Below, in pieces: positions 36,585 through 44,511 of a stretch of DNA of 64,000 nucleotides (position 1 is its first letter; every line of letters begins with the position of its first letter). The translations under genes and the position numbers were made by a program. The DNA is from Syntrophaceae bacterium (lineage in GTDB: Bacteria; Desulfobacterota; Syntrophia; Syntrophales; PHBD01), in NCBI GenBank assembly GCA_013177825.1, contig JABLXX010000002.1, positions 372,001-436,000 on the forward strand, given 5' to 3'. A model generated the notes under the pieces. It saw nothing but the letters and a program-made list of their open reading frames with translations, was not told the DNA's origin and ran no database searches.

Positions 36585-37642
36585 ACGACAGCCATCGGGA
36601 TGCTATCGCACAGGCAGATTCCATGATTCGATACAAGAGAGTGGAAGAGAAAAAGCTTGCGTCGGATTCCGGCATTGCCCTGATGATGGTGCTTTGGGTC
36701 CTGACGCTGCTCATCGTCATGACCTTTGCGTTTTCCGTGACGGTGAGAACGGAAGCACTTTCGACCGGTACATTCATGGAACAACTGGAAAACAAGTACC
36801 TGGCGGAGGCGGGCTTCCAGAGGGCGCTGCTGGAGATTTTCCATCGCAAAGCCTGTAAGAGCGGCTCGGTGAAGCCGGCCGAGGCTGACATGTATTCTGC
36901 GGACGGTAGGTTTCATCAAGGGAAAATCGGTGATGGTCATTATCAGTATGCGATCATGGATGAATCGGGAAAAATCAGCATCAACCTGCTGACCGACACA
37001 TCCGGCATCTTGCTGAACAACCTCCTGGTCGGTCTGGGAGTTGAAAAGCAACAGGCCGATGCAATCGTGGATTCCATCCTTGACTGGAAAGACCCCGACG
37101 ACCTACATCGACTGAACGGTGCGGAGAGCGATTACTATCAAAACTTGCCCACACCTTACCGATCCAAAGACGCAGATTTCGACACCCTGGAGGAGCTCCT
37201 GCTTGTCAAAGGCGTAACGCAGGACATCCTTTACGGAACGGAGGACCGGCCAGGGCTGCTTCCATTTCTGACCGTGCATTCACCCTCCCGGCAGATCAAT
37301 ATTTTCTCGGCTCGGCCGGAACTGCTCAAGGCCGTGCCGTTCATGACAAACGATATGGTTCAGGCTGTTGTTCGCCACCGAGATGAGAGAGACGGCAACA
37401 TGAACAATTTCGGGCTGCAATCCATCATGGCCGCGGGTGACATGGCAAAGGCCGCGTCCTGCCTGACGACCGCCGATTCAAATGTATATTCCATTGAATC
37501 AATTGGTTACAAAAAAGAGGGGGCCGGTGCTTACGCTCTCAATGCAGTGGTCCGGATCGAGGGGGGTGATCGCTTCAGGATCCTTTCCTATCAGAGCCCG
37601 GCACACGCGGAGACACGGAAGAATGAAAGCCTGTCGCGATAA
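36581..37642 (+). CDS. gspK: Minor pseudopilin GspK
   Basis: A 353-aa large minor pseudopilin. The prepilin site is DSG before IALMMVLWVLTLLIVMTFAF (residue 31); it lacks Glu+5, as GspK proteins do. The big helical insert domain contains DWKDPDDLHRLNGAESDYYQ, typical of GspK calcium/tip domains, and TLEELLLVKGV. ATG 36623 is an alternative start. It overlaps gspL by 20 nt. Confidence 0.88.
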   Translation: MNDSHRDAIAQADSMIRYKRVEEKKLASDSGIALMMVLWVLTLLIVMTFAFSVTVRTEALSTGTFMEQLENKYLAEAGFQRALLEIFHRKACKSGSVKPAEADMYSADGRFHQGKIGDGHYQYAIMDESGKISINLLTDTSGILLNNLLVGLGVEKQQADAIVDSILDWKDPDDLHRLNGAESDYYQNLPTPYRSKDADFDTLEELLLVKGVTQDILYGTEDRPGLLPFLTVHSPSRQINIFSARPELLKAVPFMTNDMVQAVVRHRDERDGNMNNFGLQSIMAAGDMAKAASCLTTADSNVYSIESIGYKKEGAGAYALNAVVRIEGGDRFRILSYQSPAHAETRKNESLSR

Positions 37643-39134
37643 ACTGCATGCTTTGCTTGAAAAAGCAGCAAATATCGGCCGTGCCTTCATGAATGGATTT
37701 CTATTGAGCCTTGCGGACCGGCGGCTTTCGTTTGCCAGGGTTGTTATCATTTCCTTGGAGGAGGACGGGGTTCACATTGCCTACGGCGAAAAGACGCCAT
37801 GGCGGGAGAATATAAAACAATACCGGCACTATCCCCAGGAAGGGAATGGCCTTCCGAAACCTGAATATGTTGCTTCATGTGTACTGGGATTCGTGTCGGA
37901 GTTCGGATTGTCAAAAGCGGCCTTCGTACTGTCCATCCCTCGCGGCTGGGTCATTCTGCAGCCGGCGGAGTTTCCAGCGGCAGCCGGAGAGAACCTGCGG
38001 GGTGTCGTGGCGTTTGAGTTGGACCGGCTCACGCCATTGACAAGGGACAATGCCTTTTACGATTACAGCATGATCGATTGTGATCCCAACAGAATAAGGA
38101 TCCTGCTGGCCGCAGCCAGGGCCGACAGCATCCAATCGTATCTGGCGGCACTCAAAGCCTGTCAAATCGAGGTGAAGAAAGTCAGCGTTTCCTCGTTCGG
38201 GATCAAAAACCTGGTTTCCAAAACCTGTCCGGACCTTGATGCGGTTTTCATATCGGCAAGGGGCTCGGCCTACGAATGGGGCGCCGTTTCGGACTCCAGG
38301 CTCCTGTATTCCGCTGCGTGTACGCTGGAGGCTGACGATCCCGATATGGGGCGCATCGTAGAGCGGGTGAAGTCAGTGGTTGATGATCTGCAAACGGGCA
38401 CTCGCCGACCGGTTATTGTCCTGGACACCGATAGCAAATGCGGACGAGTGTTTTACGACAGATTCAAGTCCATGAACGTTTTCAGCGTCAGGGATAAACA
38501 TAAGCACATCATTCAAAACAGGGAGATGTCCACAACGGCCATCGGCGGGCTGATGGCCGCTTTTGTGGACGATCCTCAAGGCGTCAATCTGCTGACCTGC
38601 TCTGCATCTGTCATTGTCCGCCCCCCTTTATTGCCGACTTCCATCCTGTTGGTGGGAATCGTGCTGATCCTGGCTTTTCATCTCCTGGCACCCCTGTACT
38701 ACGGACAGAACAGGATCGATGAGCAGGCTCGGCTCATCCTGTCGCTCAAACCGGAAGTGAAAAAGGCGGAGGCATTGAAGTGCAAGATGGACGCATTGAA
38801 GAACGAGATCCGCTCCATTCGCCAATTTAGAAAACAAAACGATCGGTCGATCGATATCATTCAGGATCTTACTACGATTCTGCCGCAGAAGACCTGGCTT
38901 ACGCATTTAAAGATTACGGATACGGCTGTGGAAATGGAGGGACATGCTTCATCGTCCTCCGAGATCATTCTCAAACTGGAAAATACGAAACGTTTCAAAC
39001 GGGTTGAGTTTACGTCGCCCACGGTTCGCGATGCAAGGTTGAGCAATGAACGCTTTGCCATCAAGATGGAATTGAAAGATGGAGGTGGGGGGAACTGGAT
39101 GGTCAAAGAGGGAAAGATCCATGCGAAACAGTAA
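37623..39134 (+). CDS. gspL: Type II secretion assembly protein GspL (PilM-PilN-like fusion)
   Basis: A 503-aa bitopic protein. The N-terminal cytoplasmic part is actin-like/PilM-like (ALSIP-type FVLSIPRGWVILQPAEFPA; GVVAFELDRLTPL) and binds GspE. A single transmembrane helix lies around residues 340-362 (TSILLVGIVLILAFHLLAPL). The periplasmic C-terminal part is PilN-like with a coiled coil and QDLTTILPQKTWLTHLKIT. ATG 37623 is chosen; upstream frame is a gspK shadow. It overlaps gspM by 14 nt. Confidence 0.85.
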   Translation: MKACRDKLHALLEKAANIGRAFMNGFLLSLADRRLSFARVVIISLEEDGVHIAYGEKTPWRENIKQYRHYPQEGNGLPKPEYVASCVLGFVSEFGLSKAAFVLSIPRGWVILQPAEFPAAAGENLRGVVAFELDRLTPLTRDNAFYDYSMIDCDPNRIRILLAAARADSIQSYLAALKACQIEVKKVSVSSFGIKNLVSKTCPDLDAVFISARGSAYEWGAVSDSRLLYSAACTLEADDPDMGRIVERVKSVVDDLQTGTRRPVIVLDTDSKCGRVFYDRFKSMNVFSVRDKHKHIIQNREMSTTAIGGLMAAFVDDPQGVNLLTCSASVIVRPPLLPTSILLVGIVLILAFHLLAPLYYGQNRIDEQARLILSLKPEVKKAEALKCKMDALKNEIRSIRQFRKQNDRSIDIIQDLTTILPQKTWLTHLKITDTAVEMEGHASSSSEIILKLENTKRFKRVEFTSPTVRDARLSNERFAIKMELKDGGGGNWMVKEGKIHAKQ

Positions 39135-39666
39135 GCGTATGATCATGTTTTTCCTGCTGGCCATACTGGCCGCGTCTGTTCTTTATGAATATGGAATTCT
39201 CGGCGTCCTGGAACGGGCGAATGCGATCGGGGAGCAAGAAGACATGCGAATGAAAACGCTGGGGAAATTTGCCGCCCTTATCGCACAGATACCCGTTATG
39301 GAGAAGGGATTGCCGGAGCTGGAACAAGTCCGGAAAGGGGAAGCGGTCAAAATGATTCCGGGTGAAACGCTTGCGGTCGCCTCCGCAAATCTTCAAAATT
39401 CCATCAAGGCTGCAATCATGGCAAGAAACGGTGTCATCAATAGCGACCGGATGGAAAGGCCCGAGAAAACAGGTCCTTTTCAAATCGTCAGCACTACCGT
39501 CGATACGGTATTCCCGGATATTCGTGCGCTTTCGGAGACTTTGGCGGCGATTGAGACACAGACGCCTTATCTGGTCGTGCGGGAGTTGGATGTACGAGTC
39601 CGCAATTACAGCGATCCCCGCGATTTGATTGTGCGTATGAAGGTGTCGGCGCTGGCAGGTTCATGA
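39121..39666 (+). CDS. gspM: Type II secretion protein GspM-like
   Basis: A 181-aa bitopic inner-membrane protein. A short cytoplasmic end and one transmembrane helix (MIMFFLLAILAASVLYEYGI) are followed by a periplasmic coiled-coil/ferredoxin-like domain ending VVRELDVRVRNYSDPRDLIV. Its position right after gspL and the PilO/GspM-like fold support the call. Similarity in this family is low, so topology and synteny carry the assignment. Confidence 0.75.
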   Translation: MRNSKRMIMFFLLAILAASVLYEYGILGVLERANAIGEQEDMRMKTLGKFAALIAQIPVMEKGLPELEQVRKGEAVKMIPGETLAVASANLQNSIKAAIMARNGVINSDRMERPEKTGPFQIVSTTVDTVFPDIRALSETLAAIETQTPYLVVRELDVRVRNYSDPRDLIVRMKVSALAGS

Positions 39667-39669
39667 AAT

Positions 39670-40314
39670 ATGGTGCGAACAGACTACATCTTGCGCAGCA
39701 GCAACATCTTGAATGCACTCTTGGTGGCCCTGTTGGTTTTTCTTTTTTTCGCCCTGGTTTACCCACTTTTAACTGTTGACAGGCATGTCAAGATACCAGC
39801 GTTGCAGGGCATAGAACCGAAGACGGAGGAACCGTCGAATCCTGAAATCGTGCCCAATCTCCTGGACTATGCATCCGTTCATGAAAAGAACCTGTTTCAC
39901 CCGGAGAGGAAAATGCCTTCCGAGCAGAAGGAACAACCGGTCATTGTGAGACCGGATGTCGTTTTCTATGGTGCGGTGATTACCCATGAGAAGAAAATTG
40001 CTTATATTGAAGACAGGAACAACCCGTTTGCGACTCCTGGACGTGGAAAACGTCAGACACCCGTAACCGAAGGTGCGATGATCGGCGGATACACGCTCAA
40101 GGTTATCAATCCGGAATCCATCCTCCTGATCGCTGGGGAGGACAGGATGATTGTTTATCTGCGCGATTTGAAAGATCGCCATCCTGCTGATTCGACTCTG
40201 CAATCCTCTGTATCACCAAAAGGGTTGCACACACCACCGCCCGTCTCTCCGCAGAGCCGGACCTCGAGGCCGATCCCACCGCCGATTCCTGCCAGGCCGA
40301 TTGTCAAAAAGTGA
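39670..40314 (+). CDS. gspC: GspC-like inner-membrane T2SS component
   Basis: A 214-aa bitopic protein, last of the locus. One N-terminal transmembrane helix (NALLVALLVFLFFALVYPLL) is followed by a periplasmic segment with an HR-domain-like stretch: NLFHPERKM, VVFYGAVITHEKKIAYIED, EGAMIGGYTLKVINPESILL. Those features are typical of GspC/PulC HR regions that contact GspD N0. The C-terminus is Pro-rich and there is no PDZ domain. GspN is an alternative name in some genomes. It starts 3 nt after gspM. Confidence 0.6.
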   Translation: MVRTDYILRSSNILNALLVALLVFLFFALVYPLLTVDRHVKIPALQGIEPKTEEPSNPEIVPNLLDYASVHEKNLFHPERKMPSEQKEQPVIVRPDVVFYGAVITHEKKIAYIEDRNNPFATPGRGKRQTPVTEGAMIGGYTLKVINPESILLIAGEDRMIVYLRDLKDRHPADSTLQSSVSPKGLHTPPPVSPQSRTSRPIPPPIPARPIVKK

Positions 40315-40761
40315 GGGTTGTACGTTCGACGGTGCTTCGATACATGCAGCGGCATGCTAAATACTAGAAAAGGCTTCTCATTCAAGTTGTTATCACCATC
40401 CCCTTGCATAGCAGCATATTAACCCATCAGGAATGTTTTAACAAATGAACGCCTGCCTGAAAGTACGGAGCGTTCAGGATATCCTCTGCAATCGAACGGG
40501 ACCGCTCCGAAAATAAAAGGTATTTTCTGCGCGGTTACAATATATTAACAATTCCAGGGAGTAATCCGTCATCCAGCCAGCGTATGGAACATCAAAATCC
40601 ATCGCCGTTGTTGATCATCCTGTGCGAAGGTATTATTTTCTTATGAAATGTCGCTTCGAGATGATTCATGAAACGACGGCTCTGGGTGGCTTGTGGGATC
40701 GGGCGTTCGACCTTGCCCGTAATCATACAGGATGGCTGCTGTCCGACCGGAAAGGGTAACA
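40315..40761. other. Gene-free AT-rich stretch after the T2SS locus
   Basis: No credible gene. It contains an inverted repeat CGGAGCG (40466-40472)/CGCTCCG (40503-40509), enclosing the palindrome AGGATATCCT, and then an A-rich tract. This could act as a weak terminator or structured leader. It marks the right border of the low-GC island. Confidence 0.4.
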
Positions 40762-41877
40762 ATGACTTTATCGAAGAGAGACGTTCCGACACGGACGTTG
40801 GATATAAAGCAGGAGGAAGGGGTGTCCGAGAAAGACGTGATCATGGTGGTCGATGACGATCCGATTACGCTGGATCTTCTAGCGGATCTCCTGTCGGTTG
40901 AAGGTTTTCGGGTGCGCCCTTTCAACAGCGGGGAGGCGGCGCTGGAGTCCCTGGCGAGTCAAAAGCCGATGCTGATTCTGCTGGACATCAACATGCCCGC
41001 TCCGGACGGCTTTGAAGTCTGCCGGAGGCTCAAGGAAAACGGGAATACTCGAGATATTCCGGTTATTTTCGTGAGCGGCGTACCGGATCATCGCGAAAAG
41101 ATGAAAGGCTTTTCGCTTGGCGCTGTGGATTTCATATCCAAGCCTTTCCAGCACGATGAACTTCTCGCCCGCGTCCGCACGCATATCGAGCTGGTCCGCC
41201 TGCGCGGGGGGCTCGAAACCCAGGTAGCCCTTCGGACGGAAGAACTCCTTCGCAGCTATAAGCAAGTGCAGAATTTGTTGTCGAAAACAGTCGAGGCGAT
41301 CGCGGCCGTGGTCGAGGCGAAAGATCCCTATACCGCCGGCCACCAGCAGAGAGTGGCGGAGCTGGCCCGGTCCATCGCCGTGGAGATGGGACTTGCCGCG
41401 GAGCAGATCGACGGTCTCGGCATGGCAAGCCTGGTTCACGATATCGGCAAGATATCCATTCCCTCGGAGATCCTCAGCATGCCGAGGAAATTGACTCCCA
41501 TTGAGTTTGTCCTCATCAAGAATCATGTGCAGGCAGGATACGATATCCTCAAAGGGATCGAGTTTCCCTGGCCCATCGCCAAAATCATCCTGGAGCATCA
41601 CGAGCGGATGGATGGTTCAGGATATCCGGTCGGACTGACAGGGGAAAGTCTCCTCCTGGAATCGCGGATTCTTGCCGTGGCGGATGTCGTGGAAGCGATG
41701 GCTTCGCATCGGCCCTATCGGCCGGCTTTCGGTATCTCTATCGTCCTGGAGGAACTGGCGAAGGGCAGAGGCACCCTCTTTGACCCTGTGGCCGTGGATT
41801 CCTGTCTGCGGCTCTTCAACGAGAAAGAATACCGGATCCAGTCGGCCGGCAATGCATTCCCGTCGGCCATGATCTGA
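40762..41877 (+). CDS. Response regulator with HD-GYP output domain
   Basis: A 371-aa cytoplasmic regulator. The receiver domain (about residues 25-145) has the acidic pair VVDDDP, phospho-acceptor LLDINMP and the Lys in FISKPFQ. After a coiled-coil linker the HD-GYP domain (about 175-350) shows VEAKDPYTAGHQQRV, LVHDIGKISIP, NHVQAGYDIL and HHERMDGSGYP, then ILAVADVVEAMASHRPYR. The predicted activity is phosphorylation-controlled cyclic-di-GMP hydrolysis. ATG 40762 follows GGAAAGGG; the frame opens upstream at 40732. It has no adjacent kinase. Confidence 0.9.
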   Translation: MTLSKRDVPTRTLDIKQEEGVSEKDVIMVVDDDPITLDLLADLLSVEGFRVRPFNSGEAALESLASQKPMLILLDINMPAPDGFEVCRRLKENGNTRDIPVIFVSGVPDHREKMKGFSLGAVDFISKPFQHDELLARVRTHIELVRLRGGLETQVALRTEELLRSYKQVQNLLSKTVEAIAAVVEAKDPYTAGHQQRVAELARSIAVEMGLAAEQIDGLGMASLVHDIGKISIPSEILSMPRKLTPIEFVLIKNHVQAGYDILKGIEFPWPIAKIILEHHERMDGSGYPVGLTGESLLLESRILAVADVVEAMASHRPYRPAFGISIVLEELAKGRGTLFDPVAVDSCLRLFNEKEYRIQSAGNAFPSAMI

Positions 41878-42158
41878 ACCGTGAATCCCGGTCGCCTCTT
41901 TCCTCCCGCGCCGTAAACGTCGAGCGGTTCGAGGCCGGGAGGCTTTCGATATCCCCGGAGACGTCAACCCCCGGGATTTAACCGTAGAAGCCCGGGAATC
42001 GTGCGGGGAATTTAACCGGATGATTTCCCCGCGTTCTCGTGTATAATCCTGCCCTGTTGCAGGGCGCCGTATTTTCCGCATGCCCGGTGAAACATGGATC
42101 CGTCCATGGCAGCCATGGCCTCGTAACGCAATAAAACATAAGGATATTCAAAGAAACC

Positions 42159-43481
42159 ATGAAGCCCGTCATCGCCATCATCGGCCGGCCCAACGTCGGC
42201 AAGTCCACCCTCTTCAACCGTCTGGTCCGCAGCAGGAAAAAGGCCATCGTCATCGATGAGCCGGGGGCCACCCGGGACCGGAACTACGGAGAAGGGGAAT
42301 GGAACGGCCGGTCGTTTCTCCTGGTCGACACGGGGGGATTCGAGCCCGTCTCGACGGAGAAGATCCTCGTTCAGATGCGGGAGCAGACGATGCTGGCCGT
42401 CGAGGAGGCCGACGCCATCGTGTTCCTTCTGGATGTCCGGGACGGCCTGACCCCGTCGGACCGGGAGATCGCCCGGATGCTCCGTGCCGTTGAGAAGCCC
42501 GTCTTCTACGCCGTCAACAAGACCGACGGCCCGAAGCAGGAAGCGCTTTCCTACGAGTTCTACGGCCTGGGGGTGGAGACCGTCTATCCCATCTCGGCCC
42601 AGCACGGCATCGGCGTGGCGGAGCTTCTGGACCAAGTGGTCGAGTCCCTGCCGCCCTCAGATGAAGAGGAAGAGCCCGAGGAAGGCGACCGGATCCGCAT
42701 TGCCGTCATCGGCAAGCCCAACGTGGGGAAATCCTCCCTGGTGAACCGGATCCTCGGTGTAGAGCGGGCCATCGTGAATCCCGTTCCGGGGACGACCCGG
42801 GACGCCGTGGATACCGCCTTTGAGCGGGGAGAGAAGAAATACGTCCTCATCGACACGGCGGGCATCCGCCGGAAAGCCCGGGTCAGCCTGACCCTCGAGA
42901 AGTACAGCGTCCTCCAGGCGATCAAGACCCTGGGGCGGTGCGACGTAGCGCTTCTCCTCATCGACGCCGTCGAGGGAATTACCGAGCAGGACGCCAAGAT
43001 CGCCGGCCTGGCCCTGGAGGAGGGGAGGGCCGTCATCATCGTGGTGAACAAGTGGGACGCCATCGAGAAGGACAACGCCACGGTGGGGAATCATGTCCGG
43101 AAGATTCAGGAGACGCTCAAGTTCATGGATTTCGCCCCCATCGTCTTTGTCTCCGCCCTGTCGGGCCAGCGGGTCCCGAAGATCTTTGATGCCGTGGACA
43201 GTGTCTACGAGCAGTACACCCGCCGGGTGAACACCGCCCTCGTGAACGAATCCCTCCGGGCCGTCCTCACCAGGAATCCCCCGCCCATGACCCAGGGGCG
43301 GGCCAACACCGTCGCCTACATCACCCAGGCGGCGGTCTGTCCCCCGACGTTCATCTTCTTCATCAAGGACCCCAAGGGCGTCCACTTCTCCTATCAGCGC
43401 TTCCTGGTCAACCAGATCCGGGAAACTCTGGGCTTCACGCAGGTGCCGGTACGGGTTTTCTTCAAGCGGAAGTCGAAATAG
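42159..43481 (+). CDS. der: Ribosome-assembly GTPase Der (EngA)
   Basis: A 440-aa tandem-GTPase protein needed for 50S maturation. G domain 1 begins AIIGRPNVGKSTLFNRL, with DTGGFEP and NKTDGP. G domain 2 has VIGKPNVGKSSLVNRILG, DTAGIRRKARV and VVNKWDAIEK. The C-terminal KH-like domain ends QVPVRVFFKRKSK, as Der proteins do. It terminates at TAG, here clearly a true stop. No operon partners are evident. Confidence 0.97.
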   Translation: MKPVIAIIGRPNVGKSTLFNRLVRSRKKAIVIDEPGATRDRNYGEGEWNGRSFLLVDTGGFEPVSTEKILVQMREQTMLAVEEADAIVFLLDVRDGLTPSDREIARMLRAVEKPVFYAVNKTDGPKQEALSYEFYGLGVETVYPISAQHGIGVAELLDQVVESLPPSDEEEEPEEGDRIRIAVIGKPNVGKSSLVNRILGVERAIVNPVPGTTRDAVDTAFERGEKKYVLIDTAGIRRKARVSLTLEKYSVLQAIKTLGRCDVALLLIDAVEGITEQDAKIAGLALEEGRAVIIVVNKWDAIEKDNATVGNHVRKIQETLKFMDFAPIVFVSALSGQRVPKIFDAVDSVYEQYTRRVNTALVNESLRAVLTRNPPPMTQGRANTVAYITQAAVCPPTFIFFIKDPKGVHFSYQRFLVNQIRETLGFTQVPVRVFFKRKSK

Positions 43482-43624
43482 CTCCCTTTTCCATTTGCCG
43501 CTTCGGCGGGTCTTCTACCGTTCGGTTTCATGAGCGGAGGCCGGGCGTTCCTTGCGGGCGATGCGAGCCGGTTGAATGGTCCGCACTACTCCAGTCGAAG
43601 GGCAGACAGGGGACGAACCAGAGA

Positions 43625-44284
43625 ATGATGACCGTGGTGCAGTGCTGGGATGACGGCGTGACGACGGACGGGCGGCTCATCGACATCCTTCGGCGGTACG
43701 GGGCGAAGGCGACCTTCAACCTCAGCGCCGGTCTGCATGAGAAAAACCGCACGTTGAGCTTTGTTCACGAGGGAACGGAAGTCCGGCGGCTCGGCCGGGA
43801 TGAAATGAGAGAAGTCTATGACGGCTTCACGATCGCCAACCACAGCCTGACGCACCCCCGTCTCGACCAGATGCCGGTCGAGGCCGCACGGTACGAAATC
43901 GTGGAAGGCCGCAGCCGCCTTCAACAGTTTTTCGGGCAGCCGGTGCTCGGATTTGCCTATCCCTTCGGCGCGTACAGCGAATCGGTCATGGACCTGGTCC
44001 GTGAGGCGGGGCACGTCTACGCGAGGACGGACCGCGGGGTCGATGATCCGTTCCCCCCGGAAAACGCCATGTCGTTCCACCCCTCCTGCCATTTTCTCGC
44101 CCCCGACCTGCGGTTGCGCTACGAAAAAGCAAAGGAGCGCGGCGTCTTCTACTTCTGGGGGCACTCCTACGAACTGACCACGGAAGCCATGTGGGGCTCC
44201 TTTGAGGAAACGATCCGGCGGATCAGCGCCGATCCCGGTTCCTGCTGGGGTGAACTCGCGGATCTGTTTAAGCGAGGAGATTAA
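43625..44284 (+). CDS. Polysaccharide deacetylase-family protein
   Basis: A 219-aa NodB-homology-domain enzyme. The catalytic/metal motifs are VQCWDDGVTTD (Asp pair), ATFNLSAG and the His pair in ANHSLTHPRL. Later motifs are FAYPFGAYSE and YFWGHSYEL. It has no signal peptide, so a cytoplasmic or atypically exported enzyme is likely. Substrates in this family include N-acetylated sugars and formyl groups (ArnD-like). Two adjacent ATG codons leave a one-codon ambiguity. Confidence 0.8.
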   Translation: MMTVVQCWDDGVTTDGRLIDILRRYGAKATFNLSAGLHEKNRTLSFVHEGTEVRRLGRDEMREVYDGFTIANHSLTHPRLDQMPVEAARYEIVEGRSRLQQFFGQPVLGFAYPFGAYSESVMDLVREAGHVYARTDRGVDDPFPPENAMSFHPSCHFLAPDLRLRYEKAKERGVFYFWGHSYELTTEAMWGSFEETIRRISADPGSCWGELADLFKRGD

Positions 44285-44511
44285 ACGGACTCCTTCAGGC
44301 GGGACCGTCGGGTGAAGCGCCGCCGGTCCCGTCCCCGGAAAATGCGCCTTGCCACCGGCAACAACGCCGGAGGGCCTGTAAAAAAATGTAAAGATGTGTT
44401 AAGCGGGCGAGCGGCCCAAGAAGGAGGTAACGACCACTTTTCATAATCATTTTGTAATTCAACAGGAACGTGCGGTTGGGATTTGGCATCCGTTTCCGGT
44501 TTGGAGGTTGA

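Noticed and set aside
42012..42635. Minus-strand frame opposite der
   Set aside because: Shadow of der; no ribosome-binding site or recognisable motif.
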